A DNA stretch of 64,000 nt, from NCBI GenBank assembly GCA_910589545.1, contig CAJUSY010000001.1, forward strand, positions 114,434 to 178,433, in the 5' to 3' direction. The DNA is from Peptoniphilaceae bacterium. Its GTDB lineage: Bacteria; Bacillota; Clostridia; Tissierellales; Peptoniphilaceae. Below, piece after piece: positions 41,697-50,879 of the stretch (positions within the stretch are counted from its first letter, which is position 1; the number at the start of each line of letters is the position of its first letter). The notes beneath the pieces were generated by a model. That model was given only the letters and a program-made list of their open reading frames with translations, was not told where the DNA came from and did no database searches. Both the position numbers and the translations under genes were made by a program.

Positions 41697-42347
41697 TTAT
41701 GCTTCGTTTTCTTGTTTTGCGATAATATCTTTGACTTTCATAAGTCTTGTAATATTAGCACGTTCGTTTTCATCAAGCTTTGCTCTGATATATTTAATTG
41801 TTTCTTCCAAATCAGGAATTGTTCTATATTCCAAAGCATTTACTCTTCTTCTAGTTTGCTCAATTTCATCTGCCATTAATTGTGTAGCTTTTTCGATTTG
41901 AGCTAATTCCAACATATCATCCATAACTGAATTTAATGAATCAATTGCCAAGTCCAAATCTTGTGATGTTTGAGCATATCCATAAGGATATATTTCACTA
42001 GCATCAGCTTCACCTTCACGAGAGAATTTCATTTGTGGTATAATTACGCTCATTACGTTTTTAGTTTCAATATCTACATTTACCTTTGTTTTAGGGACAG
42101 ATACTGCTTCATCTAAAAACTCTGGGCTCATTATTGCACTTGCCATTAGGAAATCACTGAAAGAGTTTTGAAGTTTTTCTTCAACTTTCTCTCTCAATGC
42201 TTTGTTTTCCTTAATCATATCGATGAATTGTCTCATTAGTTCATCTTGTTTGTCTTTTAATAACTTATGGCCTCTGGAAGATGTTTTGAGTCTAGCTTTC
42301 AGCTCCGACAGAGCCATTCTTGTTGGGTTGACGTTGAGTCTTGCCAT
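41697..42347 (-). CDS. ntpD: V/A-type ATPase subunit D
   Basis: This 216-residue, mostly helical protein forms the central rotor shaft of the V1 part. It starts L-N-V-N-P-T-R-M-A-L-S-E-L-K-A-R-L, the standard opening of this subunit, and ends with a long coiled coil containing R-R-R-V-N-A-L-E-Y. The ATG overlaps the subunit B stop (TAATG). It is the last gene of the operon. Confidence 0.95.
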   Translation of the reverse strand: MARLNVNPTRMALSELKARLKTSSRGHKLLKDKQDELMRQFIDMIKENKALREKVEEKLQNSFSDFLMASAIMSPEFLDEAVSVPKTKVNVDIETKNVMSVIIPQMKFSREGEADASEIYPYGYAQTSQDLDLAIDSLNSVMDDMLELAQIEKATQLMADEIEQTRRRVNALEYRTIPDLEETIKYIRAKLDENERANITRLMKVKDIIAKQENEA

Positions 42348-43735
42348 TACTCATCAGTCCCTTCACCATTTCCAAGATATTTATCTATTAATTCATCTTT
42401 AATTCTCTTCAATTCAGTACGTGGGATTACTTTTAACAAGTCCCAACCGATATTAAGAGTTTCTTCGATGGATCTATCAGTATAATAACCTTGATCCACA
42501 TATTCTCTTTCAAATCTTTCTGCAAATTTTGCAAATGCTTTGTCGGCATCACTCAATGCAGATTCACCAAGAATTGCAGATAATTGTTTCGCATCAAGTC
42601 CAGACGCATATCCTGCATAGATTTGGTTCATTGTATCTGCATGGTCTTCTCTTGTTTTTCCTTTACCAATACCTTTATCTTTAAGTCTTGATAATGATGG
42701 AATAGCATTAATAGGAGGTTCATATCCTTTCTTGTATAATTCACGAGAAAGTATGATTTGACCTTCTGTAATGTATCCTGTCAAGTCTGGTATTGGGTGA
42801 GTAATATCATCTTCTGGCATTGTCAAGATAGGAATTTGAGTGATAGATCCTTCTCTTCCTACGATTCTTCCAGCTCTTTCATATAAAGTTGCAAGGTCAG
42901 TGTACAAATATCCTGGATACCCTCTACGACCTGGAACTTCTTTTCTTGCAGCAGATACTTCACGAAGCGCTTCTGCGTAGTTTGTCATGTCTGTCATGAT
43001 TACTAATACGTGCATTCCCTTTTCAAAAGCCAAGAATTCTGCACAAGTAAGCGCCATTTTTGGAGTTGAAAGACGTTCAATTGCTGGGTCATCAGCTAAG
43101 TTCATGAACAATACTGCTCTGTCGATGGCTCCTGTTTTGTTAAAGTCTCCGATGAAATATTGAGCTTCTTCGAAAGTTATTCCCATCGCTGCAAATACTA
43201 CGGCGAATTTATCATCTTTACCCAAAACTTTTGCTTGTCTAGCAATTTGAGCAGCTAATTTGTTATGAGGAAGACCTGAACCTGAGAATATAGGAAGTTT
43301 TTGCCCTCTAACAAGAGTATTCAATCCATCAATTGTAGATACACCTGTTTCTATAAATTCTGATGGATAATCTCTGGATACAGGGTTGATAGATGAACCA
43401 TTAATGTCCACTTTATCTTCTGGAATAATTTTAGGACCATTATCTATTGGTCTACCTAAACCATCAAATACTCTACCAATCATATCTTCAGATACTCCAA
43501 GTTCCAAAGGTCTACCCAAAAATCTTACTGTAGTTTCTTGTAGGTTAATTCCTGATGTACCTTCGAATACTTGAACCATTGCTACATCGTGGTCAATTTC
43601 TACAACACGACCACGTCTTTTTTCTCCATCTTGTAATTCTATTTCAACAAGTTCATCGAACTTTACGCCTTCTACACCTTCTACCGCCATTAATGGTCCG
43701 ACTACTTCTGTTACTGAATTATAATCTTTAATCAT
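42347..43735 (-). CDS. ntpB: V/A-type ATPase subunit B (non-catalytic)
   Basis: This 462-residue subunit shows the conserved opening Y-N-S-V-T-E-V-V-G-P-L-M, a degenerate nucleotide loop (S-G-S-G-L-P-H-N) in place of a full Walker A, and P-G-R-R-G-Y-P-G-Y-L-Y. It alternates with subunit A in the catalytic hexamer and contributes to the nucleotide sites. The start overlaps the subunit A stop (TAATG), with GGAGGTGAACG upstream. Confidence 0.97.
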   Translation of the reverse strand: MIKDYNSVTEVVGPLMAVEGVEGVKFDELVEIELQDGEKRRGRVVEIDHDVAMVQVFEGTSGINLQETTVRFLGRPLELGVSEDMIGRVFDGLGRPIDNGPKIIPEDKVDINGSSINPVSRDYPSEFIETGVSTIDGLNTLVRGQKLPIFSGSGLPHNKLAAQIARQAKVLGKDDKFAVVFAAMGITFEEAQYFIGDFNKTGAIDRAVLFMNLADDPAIERLSTPKMALTCAEFLAFEKGMHVLVIMTDMTNYAEALREVSAARKEVPGRRGYPGYLYTDLATLYERAGRIVGREGSITQIPILTMPEDDITHPIPDLTGYITEGQIILSRELYKKGYEPPINAIPSLSRLKDKGIGKGKTREDHADTMNQIYAGYASGLDAKQLSAILGESALSDADKAFAKFAERFEREYVDQGYYTDRSIEETLNIGWDLLKVIPRTELKRIKDELIDKYLGNGEGTDE

Positions 43736-45498
43736 TAACGTTCACCTCCATTAACTAAATCGGTAATTTGTGATTTAATTTCTTGTTTAATTTCTTCAAA
43801 TCTTTGTAGTTCATCTTCTGGAATATTTTTAGAACGTGTGATTTTTTCTCTTACAGCAAGTTTTGAAATTTCAGATACATAAGCTCCTTCTTCCAAAGCT
43901 CTCAAAGATTCCTTGTGGAATGTTAAGATTAAATCCAACATCTTTGCTTGTTTGTCCAATGAACAGAATGTATCTGTTTCGTGGAATGCGTTTTGTTGTA
44001 AGAAATCTTCTCTTAATGATTTTGAAGTTTCAAGTTTGATTTGGTCTTCATCACTTAATGAATCACGTCCAACCAATCTTACGATTTCTAATAAAGATGA
44101 TTCTTCTTGTAATAATTTCATAGCTTGTTTTCTATAATCTGAGAAATTACTATCTACGTTACCATCCAAATATTCGTCGATTTTATCTTGATACAATGAA
44201 TAAGAGTTAATCCAGTTTATTGCTGGGAAATGTCTCATGTAACTTAGTGCGTAATCCAATCCCCAGAATACTTTTACAATTCTAAGTGTTGATTGTGTAA
44301 CTGGTTCTGAAATATCTCCACCTGGAGGAGATACCGCACCGATAACAGTCAATGATCCGTCTCTTCCATCACTACCTAAACATTTTACTTTTCCTGCACG
44401 TTCGTAGAAATCAGCAATTCTTGATGCCAAGTATGCAGGATAACCTTCATCACCAGGCATTTCTTCAAGTCTACCACTCATTTCACGAAGAGCTTCTGCC
44501 CATCTTGATGTTGAATCGGCCATCATCGCTACCGAATAGCCCATATCTCTATAGTATTCAGCGATTGTAATTCCAGTGTAGATACTTGCTTCTCTGGCAG
44601 CTACTGGCATGTTTGAAGTGTTCGCTATTAAAACAGTTCTCTTCATCAATGATTGTCCAGTCTTAGGGTCAATCAATTCAGGGAATTCATTAAGAACGTC
44701 TGTCATTTCGTTACCACGTTCTCCACAACCTACATACACAACTATTTCAGCGTCTGCCCATTTAGCTAATTGGTGTTGAACTACTGTTTTACCACTACCG
44801 AAAGGTCCTGGAATTGCTGCAGTACCACCTTTTGCAACTGGGAAGAATGTATCGATAACTCTTTGACCTGTGATCAATGGTTTAATTGGATCTTCCTTTT
44901 CTTTGTAAGGTCTACCATTTCTTACAGGCCATCTTTGAACCATATTTATTTCAATATCTTTAGAATCTTGTTCTACAACGCAAACTGTTTGATCAACAGT
45001 GAATTCTCCAGATTCAATTGATTTAATTTTACCAGATACATTAGCTGGAACCATTATCTTGTGAACAATTACTTCAGTTTCTTGAACTTCACCTATAATA
45101 TCTCCTGCTTCTACTTCATCACCTACAGACTTAACAGGTTTGAATTCCCATTTCTTTTCTCTGTTTAATGATGGAGCACTAACACCTCTTAACAAGAAAT
45201 CTCCAGCTTTTTCTTGCAATGATTTTAATGGTCTTTGAATACCATCAAACATTTGCTCCAATATACCAGGTCCCAATTCTATTGAAAGTGGGTGCCCTGT
45301 AGACACAACCTTATCTCCAGGGCCAATTCCTGTTGTTTCTTCATATACTTGAATTGAGGCTTTATCGCCTCTCATTTCAATAATCTCTCCAATGAGCTTA
45401 TCGTCTGAAACCTCAACCACGTCATATACGCTTGCGTTTTCCATTCCTTCAGCAACTACTAAAGGGCCGGACACTTTTAATACTTTACCTTCTTTCAA
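43735..45498 (-). CDS. ntpA: V/A-type ATPase catalytic subunit A
   Basis: This 587-residue catalytic subunit has Walker A G-P-F-G-S-G-K-T, the arginine and P-loop surroundings of the family, and the roughly 90-residue non-homologous insert typical of V/A ATPases. I place the start at a TTG (45496-45498) because AAAGGAGAGC stands 7 bases before it and it gives the family opening K-E-G-K-V-L-K-V-S-G-P. An ATG at 45546 would overlap subunit F by 35 bases. It hydrolyses ATP, or makes it in reverse. Confidence 0.96.
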   Translation of the reverse strand: MKEGKVLKVSGPLVVAEGMENASVYDVVEVSDDKLIGEIIEMRGDKASIQVYEETTGIGPGDKVVSTGHPLSIELGPGILEQMFDGIQRPLKSLQEKAGDFLLRGVSAPSLNREKKWEFKPVKSVGDEVEAGDIIGEVQETEVIVHKIMVPANVSGKIKSIESGEFTVDQTVCVVEQDSKDIEINMVQRWPVRNGRPYKEKEDPIKPLITGQRVIDTFFPVAKGGTAAIPGPFGSGKTVVQHQLAKWADAEIVVYVGCGERGNEMTDVLNEFPELIDPKTGQSLMKRTVLIANTSNMPVAAREASIYTGITIAEYYRDMGYSVAMMADSTSRWAEALREMSGRLEEMPGDEGYPAYLASRIADFYERAGKVKCLGSDGRDGSLTVIGAVSPPGGDISEPVTQSTLRIVKVFWGLDYALSYMRHFPAINWINSYSLYQDKIDEYLDGNVDSNFSDYRKQAMKLLQEESSLLEIVRLVGRDSLSDEDQIKLETSKSLREDFLQQNAFHETDTFCSLDKQAKMLDLILTFHKESLRALEEGAYVSEISKLAVREKITRSKNIPEDELQRFEEIKQEIKSQITDLVNGGER

Positions 45499-45511
45499 TA
45501 TAAGCTCTCCT

Positions 45512-45823
45512 TTACAAAATGTTCGCTCCAACAGCCTTTTCGACATTGGTATTGATTCTGTTCATTCCAATGTTCAAGCTACCTTGATTGGAAGGTATCA
45601 AGATAATAGCTGGTGAAACTTTATCATTATATCTGTCTATTGTTTCTTTGATTTTTTCTGCTATTTGTTCAGTAATAAAAATCACACCGTAGTCTTCTTT
45701 TGCTAGTCTATCGACTGTTTTTCTAGCATCAGTGCTTTCAATAGATTCAAATACATTTACTCCCAAAGCCTTAAAGACCAACACAGAATCTCTATCACCT
45801 ACTACAGCTACTTTTTTACGCAT
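45512..45823 (-). CDS. ntpF: V/A-type ATPase subunit F
   Basis: This 103-residue protein has the V-type F-subunit pattern V-A-V-V-G-D-R-D-S-V-L-V-F-K-A-L-G-V and D-Y-G-V-I-F-I-T-E. It joins subunit D in the central stalk and stimulates ATP hydrolysis. It overlaps the subunit C gene by 8 bases. Order C-F-A-B-D is that of many clostridial V-ATPase operons. Confidence 0.93.
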   Translation of the reverse strand: MRKKVAVVGDRDSVLVFKALGVNVFESIESTDARKTVDRLAKEDYGVIFITEQIAEKIKETIDRYNDKVSPAIILIPSNQGSLNIGMNRINTNVEKAVGANIL

Positions 45824-46814
45824 AACTTAACCTCAACTTACTCCTGATATAATCAGGTTTCAATGAGTTAATCTTTCCTACAAAGATAATCCTCAAGTTT
45901 TTAATTTCAGTTTCTTTGGCAAATAAATATCCAAATAAAACCTCAGATCCATAAGTAACTTTCTTAATTTCCTTGATTTTTTCCATCAAATAATCATCCA
46001 TTGTTTTTTCAAAACCAGACAAACTATTTGATTTCTTATATTCACTTATAGCTTCCTTCACATAATAGTAAATTCTAGCTTGCTTGAATAGTGGACTATC
46101 TTCAGTGATTTCAGAATGCAATTCACTTTCAAACTTCTCAGATTCAATACTTCCATTAGGAATAATGACTTTTTTCAAAAATTCTAAACTTTTCTTTTGG
46201 TTTTGAACTCTAAGTAAAGTTTTAATATTAGTAAAATCTATCAAATCTTCGACGTATTCATTTATCAAATCTGAATCAATTTGTTTTGCAATTTCTGAAG
46301 TTTCCACAAAATACTCTCTGTCAGCATAAATATCTACCATTTGAGGATCTTTGTTTTCTTCGTAATCAGCGATTGACTCTTTGATAACTTTATCAAAATG
46401 TTCCATTTCAATTTCAGTATTTTCTCTAATTGAATCTCTCATGCTTTTGAATTCAATTCTAGTTATATCGCTTAACATTGAAGAAAAATCTTCATCTTTT
46501 AGATATTCTTTAATCAACACTTTTAAATTATGATAATCGTATTTTAATGCCATTAAGTCGACAGGAAATTGGAAACTACTCATATCATACATGTATTTAT
46601 AAGTCTTTTTTAACTCATTTTTCAAAGCAACATCGTAATTCTTATAATTATCAAGCTTTGCAAATTCTGATTGATACACTGAATCCGAAAGTAACCTTAC
46701 AGTTTCTTCTAAATTACTTGCATCTATCAGCCTTTCATAATCATTCTTACTCAACAATTCCTTTTCTTTGACACGAGTTATAGCAGATTGATGTATGAAA
46801 TCTTCTTTTTTCAT
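45816..46814 (-). CDS. ntpC: V/A-type ATPase subunit C
   Basis: This 332-residue helical protein of the V-type C/AC39 family includes A-L-K-Y-D-Y-H-N-L-K-V-L-I-K, D-F-T-N-I-K-T-L-L-R and the C-terminal G-Y-L-F-A-K-E-T-E-I-K-N-L-R-I-I-F-V-G-K. It sits as the socket between the central stalk and the membrane rotor ring. GTAGGTGAT precedes the ATG. Confidence 0.94.
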   Translation of the reverse strand: MKKEDFIHQSAITRVKEKELLSKNDYERLIDASNLEETVRLLSDSVYQSEFAKLDNYKNYDVALKNELKKTYKYMYDMSSFQFPVDLMALKYDYHNLKVLIKEYLKDEDFSSMLSDITRIEFKSMRDSIRENTEIEMEHFDKVIKESIADYEENKDPQMVDIYADREYFVETSEIAKQIDSDLINEYVEDLIDFTNIKTLLRVQNQKKSLEFLKKVIIPNGSIESEKFESELHSEITEDSPLFKQARIYYYVKEAISEYKKSNSLSGFEKTMDDYLMEKIKEIKKVTYGSEVLFGYLFAKETEIKNLRIIFVGKINSLKPDYIRSKLRLSYA

Positions 46815-46822
46815 ATTATCAC

Positions 46823-47377
46823 CTACTTCTTAAAAAGAGTTTTTGCAATTTCTACTTCCAATTCGTCTTTCATTGAATCGACCAGTGAAGAAAAATTATT
46901 GTTAATTAATACATTACCTCTTTTAATACAAAATCCACTATCAACAGTTTCATCTGATATTTTTACATTAAAGTTTTCGTTCTTTAAACTGTCGTATTTA
47001 TCAGATTGTAATACCAACAAATCTTCATCATTTAAATCCATTTTTGACAAACTGTTTGTAAGGTATTTTTTATAATCTTCAAGTGACATATTCTTTAATT
47101 TATCTTTAATTTTTTGTAAAATATCGTCGATTACTTCTTGTTTTGCAAAAAGTGCATCATCTCTTGATTTTAAAGTAACTTGAGATAAATGTCTATCATA
47201 TACACCTTTTGCTTCAGATTCTGCTTTTTTTAATATTGTATCTTTTTCTTGATTAGCCTGGTCTATTTTAGTTTCAATGATTTTTTCTTTTTCTTGGTTT
47301 GCATTTTTAAGAATCTCTTCAGATTCTTTTTTTGCATCCTCAAGAATTTCATTAATTATATTATCTAAATTAGACAT
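46823..47377 (-). CDS. ntpE: V/A-type ATPase subunit E (peripheral stalk)
   Basis: This 184-residue protein has a long N-terminal coiled coil (about 5-85, I-L-E-D-A-K-K-E-S-E-E-I-L) and a compact C-terminal domain. With the small coiled-coil subunit encoded at 49815-50126 it forms the peripheral stalks that hold V1 against Vo. It lies 8 bases upstream of subunit C. Confidence 0.92.
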   Translation of the reverse strand: MSNLDNIINEILEDAKKESEEILKNANQEKEKIIETKIDQANQEKDTILKKAESEAKGVYDRHLSQVTLKSRDDALFAKQEVIDDILQKIKDKLKNMSLEDYKKYLTNSLSKMDLNDEDLLVLQSDKYDSLKNENFNVKISDETVDSGFCIKRGNVLINNNFSSLVDSMKDELEVEIAKTLFKK

Positions 47378-47388
47378 TCAAATCACCA

Positions 47389-47865
47389 CTAAGCTTGGAT
47401 TTGGTTCATTAATAAGAATGAAATAGCGAATGCTAAGATAGCATATAACTCAACCATTACGGAATAGATAATACCTTTAGCTTGTTGAGGTTCATTCTTT
47501 GCTAAGATATTGATACCACTAACCGCTACTTTACTTTGAGCAATTGCTGAGAAATATCCTACAACTCCTACTGGTATTGCTGCTGCAATGTAAACATATC
47601 CTTGTGCTAAGGAAATACTTCCACCTGCAAGTTTGAATAGAATTAAAATACCAATTACGAATCCGTACAAACCTTGTGTACCTGGTAATAATTGAAGTAC
47701 TAATGACTTACCGAATTTTTCTGGTTCTTCAATAACTACTCCAGCTGCAGCTTCCCCTGCTCTACCTACACCTTTAGCAGATCCCATACCTGAGAATAAA
47801 ACTGCTATTACTACTGATAATACTCCTAAAACTAATCCACCGTTTTCTAAAAAGAATTTTTCCAT
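47389..47865 (-). CDS. ntpK: V/A-type ATPase subunit K, Na+-type rotor ring
   Basis: This 158-residue protein has two fused helical hairpins (four spans). The ion site is visible: L60-P-G-T63-Q64 in span 2, Q110 in A-I-A-Q-S-K of span 3-4 loop and E139 in M-V-E-L-Y-A-I-L of span 4. These correspond to Leu61, Thr64, Gln65, Gln110 and Glu139 that coordinate sodium in Enterococcus hirae NtpK. A Na+-pumping enzyme is therefore likely. It is the ring that rotates against subunit I. AGGAGG precedes the ATG. Confidence 0.95.
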   Translation of the reverse strand: MEKFFLENGGLVLGVLSVVIAVLFSGMGSAKGVGRAGEAAAGVVIEEPEKFGKSLVLQLLPGTQGLYGFVIGILILFKLAGGSISLAQGYVYIAAAIPVGVVGYFSAIAQSKVAVSGINILAKNEPQQAKGIIYSVMVELYAILAFAISFLLMNQIQA

Positions 47866-47874
47866 AATATCCTC

Positions 47875-49815
47875 CTATTTGTTTGTTATGTTAAAATATT
47901 CTGATTCTGTTATAAGTTTCTTGAATGGCACTCCACCACCTTCGTAGAACTTATTGAACATTTCTACGAAAATCAATCTAGCAGAGTGAACATATGCTGA
48001 CAAGTACGATAAGAATGCGTTAAATGCTTGGAATACCACAAATACGATAAGTCCAAATATGAATCCTATAATACTTGATCCAGCCATCATTTTTACAATC
48101 ATATTAATTGCTACAGCAATGTATGCTCCTGATAAACCTAATGCCATAAGTCTCATATATGATACGAAATCTCCAATCCAGCCAGATATTCCGTACAATG
48201 AATACAATCCTGAGCCAAGCTTACCACCGATGCTTTTTGCATCTCTTCCTGCTGTTAGAACTATCCCCACTGCTGATGCTATGGCAATCCATTTTGCTAC
48301 TGTCATTGCCATTGCAGGTAATCCTAATAGGTTACCACTTAATAATATCAATATACTAATAATAATTAAATACCATAGTCCTACATCATAAAATGCATCT
48401 AAAGGCTTGTGATCTCTAATCAACATATATGCCTTAATTCCTAATGCAAAGAATAAATGTATAAAAGCAAATATTAAGCATAAAACTATTAAAGTCATTG
48501 CGTTTTTGCTTGTGTCAATGATTGGTGTCATTGGTATTATTCCACCAAAGAACGATCCGTAAATGTATCCCCAGAACATCGAAGCAATCGATATGAACAT
48601 AAAGAATTTCAAGAATTGCTTTTTCTTTTCATCAAGATTAAAAATCTTGAGAGCTACTAATATTGCTAAAAATACAATCAATCCGTATCCCAAATCACCA
48701 ATCATCATTCCTGAGAAGAAACAATAGAAAGGTGCCAATAATGGTGTTGGATCAACTTCGTTGTATTTTGGCAATGAATACATTCCAGTTATACTTTCAA
48801 AAGCTTTTGCAAATCCTCTATTTTTAAGGATAATAGGTACATTGGGGTCATTTTTGTCTGCTGCGTTCATTTCCAAATAATACTTATTATTCAATGAGTT
48901 TTGTAGTACATTTTCAAAATCTTTTTCTTTATCAGTAGGAACATATCCTTCGATTATATCAATTTTATCTGTCCTCTTAATTTTACTTGTAGCTTCTTCT
49001 TTTAAGCTGTTGTTTTCAAGATAATCATGATAAATCTTAAATTGTTCAGTCAAATCTGTTTTTGATTTAATTTGATTTTCGATTTCTTTGTATTGCTTGT
49101 TGTTTGCTATGATTTGTTCATCAATATTTTTTATTTCATCTTTTACAAATCCATGTGATTTAATATTAATGTTTACAAATCCATTATCCCTAAGTATGTC
49201 TGAAGCTTTCTTATAGTCTTTAGCGATAACAAGCAAGTACACAAAGCCTGAATTACGAGAAATTTCTTCGATATAAATATCTTCAATATCTTTTGTGTTT
49301 AATTTCAATTGATCAATAAATTTATCACTAACAGTTCCAGTAACTACCTTAACTCTTTTAAAATCATCGATGTTTGAAATATCCAAATCCAAGTTCTCCC
49401 ATGGAGTTAATTCAGATTTTTTTTGGTTCAAAGTTTGATTGTTTTGGTCGAGTTCAGTTAGTTGTTTATCCAAAGATGAAAGTTCCTTGTAGTGTTCATC
49501 AAAGTCAAAATCAAGAGCTTTTTTTGTAAGTTCTTCTAGTCTAAATGTTTTCTTACCTTGCTTTAGTTCGTCAATTTTATTGTGCTTTTCTGAATACTTT
49601 TCAAGCAAATCTATTGCCCATTTTACTTTGGTAAGCTTTTCACTAGTATTAACAATTTGTTCAGAATTATCTAAATTCTTTACATCTTGATTATCTTCTT
49701 CTAACTTCTTTTCATCAATATGAACATAATTAAACTTTTGAAGATCTTCGAGTAATTTTTCCCTATCATAATCAAATGAATACAAATCAAATTTGCTCAT
49801 TTTTACAATAGCCAT
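47875..49815 (-). CDS. ntpI: V/A-type ATPase subunit I (stator)
   Basis: This 646-residue protein has a soluble N-terminal half (about 1-350) rich in coiled coils and a C-terminal membrane half with seven or eight spans. It contains the motifs G-M-M-I-G-D-L-G-Y-G and R-L-M-A-L-G-L-S-G-A and the conserved R-L-I-F-V-E-M-F-N-K-F-Y-E-G-G-G. It forms the ion half-channels and anchors the peripheral stalk. The start overlaps the upstream gene stop (TAATG). Confidence 0.95.
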   Translation of the reverse strand: MAIVKMSKFDLYSFDYDREKLLEDLQKFNYVHIDEKKLEEDNQDVKNLDNSEQIVNTSEKLTKVKWAIDLLEKYSEKHNKIDELKQGKKTFRLEELTKKALDFDFDEHYKELSSLDKQLTELDQNNQTLNQKKSELTPWENLDLDISNIDDFKRVKVVTGTVSDKFIDQLKLNTKDIEDIYIEEISRNSGFVYLLVIAKDYKKASDILRDNGFVNINIKSHGFVKDEIKNIDEQIIANNKQYKEIENQIKSKTDLTEQFKIYHDYLENNSLKEEATSKIKRTDKIDIIEGYVPTDKEKDFENVLQNSLNNKYYLEMNAADKNDPNVPIILKNRGFAKAFESITGMYSLPKYNEVDPTPLLAPFYCFFSGMMIGDLGYGLIVFLAILVALKIFNLDEKKKQFLKFFMFISIASMFWGYIYGSFFGGIIPMTPIIDTSKNAMTLIVLCLIFAFIHLFFALGIKAYMLIRDHKPLDAFYDVGLWYLIIISILILLSGNLLGLPAMAMTVAKWIAIASAVGIVLTAGRDAKSIGGKLGSGLYSLYGISGWIGDFVSYMRLMALGLSGAYIAVAINMIVKMMAGSSIIGFIFGLIVFVVFQAFNAFLSYLSAYVHSARLIFVEMFNKFYEGGGVPFKKLITESEYFNITNK

Positions 49816-50126
49816 TAACTCACTATCCTTTCAACGATTTTCTTTACAAGTCCTTCAACTGTATCAACGTCGATGCTTTTAATACTTTCGTTATTCATCT
49901 TAGCCTTTTGTTCAAGTTCCTTTGATTCTTCTATTGCTTTGTTCTTAGAAGATTCTAACTTTTCATTACGAACTTTTTGTGCTTCGTTGATAATTTCGTC
50001 GTATTTTTGTAAAGCTTCTTTTTTTGCATCTTCTAAGATGCGTTTTTTCTTTTCATTAGCTTCATCGACAACAAGCTTAGCCTTTTCTTCAGCTTCTTTT
50101 ATTTTTGATATAGCAGTATCTGACAT
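49815..50126 (-). CDS. ntpG: V/A-type ATPase peripheral stalk subunit G/H
   Basis: This 103-residue protein is a single long coiled coil (I-K-E-A-E-E-K-A-K-L-V-V-D-E-A and repeated K/E heptads) with a short hydrophobic end (V-E-G-L-V-K-K-I-V-E-R-I-V). That matches the G/H peripheral stalk partner of subunit E, although the low-complexity sequence alone is weak evidence. It is the first gene of the operon, with GGAGGTG before the ATG. Confidence 0.85.
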   Translation of the reverse strand: MSDTAISKIKEAEEKAKLVVDEANEKKKRILEDAKKEALQKYDEIINEAQKVRNEKLESSKNKAIEESKELEQKAKMNNESIKSIDVDTVEGLVKKIVERIVS

Positions 50127-50147
50127 TGTTTCACCTCCTAATTAGAG

Positions 50148-50181
50148 ATGGTTTTAGAATACAAATATATTCTAAAACCAT
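50148..50181. other. 14-bp perfect stem-loop between upp and V-ATPase operon
   Basis: Arms 50148-50161 and 50168-50181 (ATGGTTTTAGAATA and inverse) enclose six bases. No T run follows on the minus strand, and the stem ends about 7 bases before the GGAGG of the first ATPase gene. It may be an upp 3' processing/stability element or a leader structure of the ATPase message. Confidence 0.65.
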
Positions 50182-50205
50182 AAGTATATAACTAAAAGCT
50201 TAAAG

Positions 50206-50835
50206 CTATTTAGTACCAAATAATCTGTCTCCTGCATCTCCCAATCCTGGTACTATATATCCGTGTTCGTTTAATTCTTCATCAAGACCTGCAACGTATA
50301 TATCAACATCCGGATGCTTTTCTTGAACCATTTTGATTCCTTCTGGAGCAGCAATTATATTTACCAATTTGATGTTCTTGCAACCATGCTCTTTCAAGAA
50401 AGTGATAGCAGATTCTGCAGAACCACCTGTTGCAAGCATTGGGTCTACAACGATAATATCTCTTTCTTCGACATCTTTTGGTAATTTACAATAATATTCA
50501 ACAGGTTTCAAAGTTTCTGGATCTCTGTATAATCCAATATGACCAACTTTTGCGGCTGGTAATACACTCAAAAATCCTTCAACCATACCCAATCCAGCTC
50601 TTAAAATCGGAACAACTCCCAATTTTTTACCGCTTAAAGTTTGTCCTGTTGTTTTTCCTATCGGAGTTTCTACTTCGCAATCTTCTAATTTAAAATCTCT
50701 AGTTACTTCATAGCACATTAAGGTTGCTATTTCAGAAACTAACTGTCTAAATTGATTACTTCCAGTGCTTTTATCACGTAAAATTGTTAATTTGTGTTTA
50801 ATCAATGGATGATCAAATACAGTTACTTTACTCAT
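50206..50835 (-). CDS. upp: Uracil phosphoribosyltransferase
   Basis: This 209-residue type I phosphoribosyltransferase has the PRPP loop V-V-D-P-M-L-A-T-G-G-S-A and the uracil-binding C-terminus G-Y-I-V-P-G-L-G-D-A-G-D-R-L-F-G-T-K. It converts uracil and PRPP to UMP, salvaging uracil that may enter through the NCS2 permease at 38181-39437. AGGAGG precedes the ATG. A TATAAT-like element lies just upstream, so it may have its own promoter. Confidence 0.97.
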   Translation of the reverse strand: MSKVTVFDHPLIKHKLTILRDKSTGSNQFRQLVSEIATLMCYEVTRDFKLEDCEVETPIGKTTGQTLSGKKLGVVPILRAGLGMVEGFLSVLPAAKVGHIGLYRDPETLKPVEYYCKLPKDVEERDIIVVDPMLATGGSAESAITFLKEHGCKNIKLVNIIAAPEGIKMVQEKHPDVDIYVAGLDEELNEHGYIVPGLGDAGDRLFGTK

Positions 50836-50879
50836 ACTTCCTCCTATAAAATAAACTTTGTACTCTTAATTATAACATA

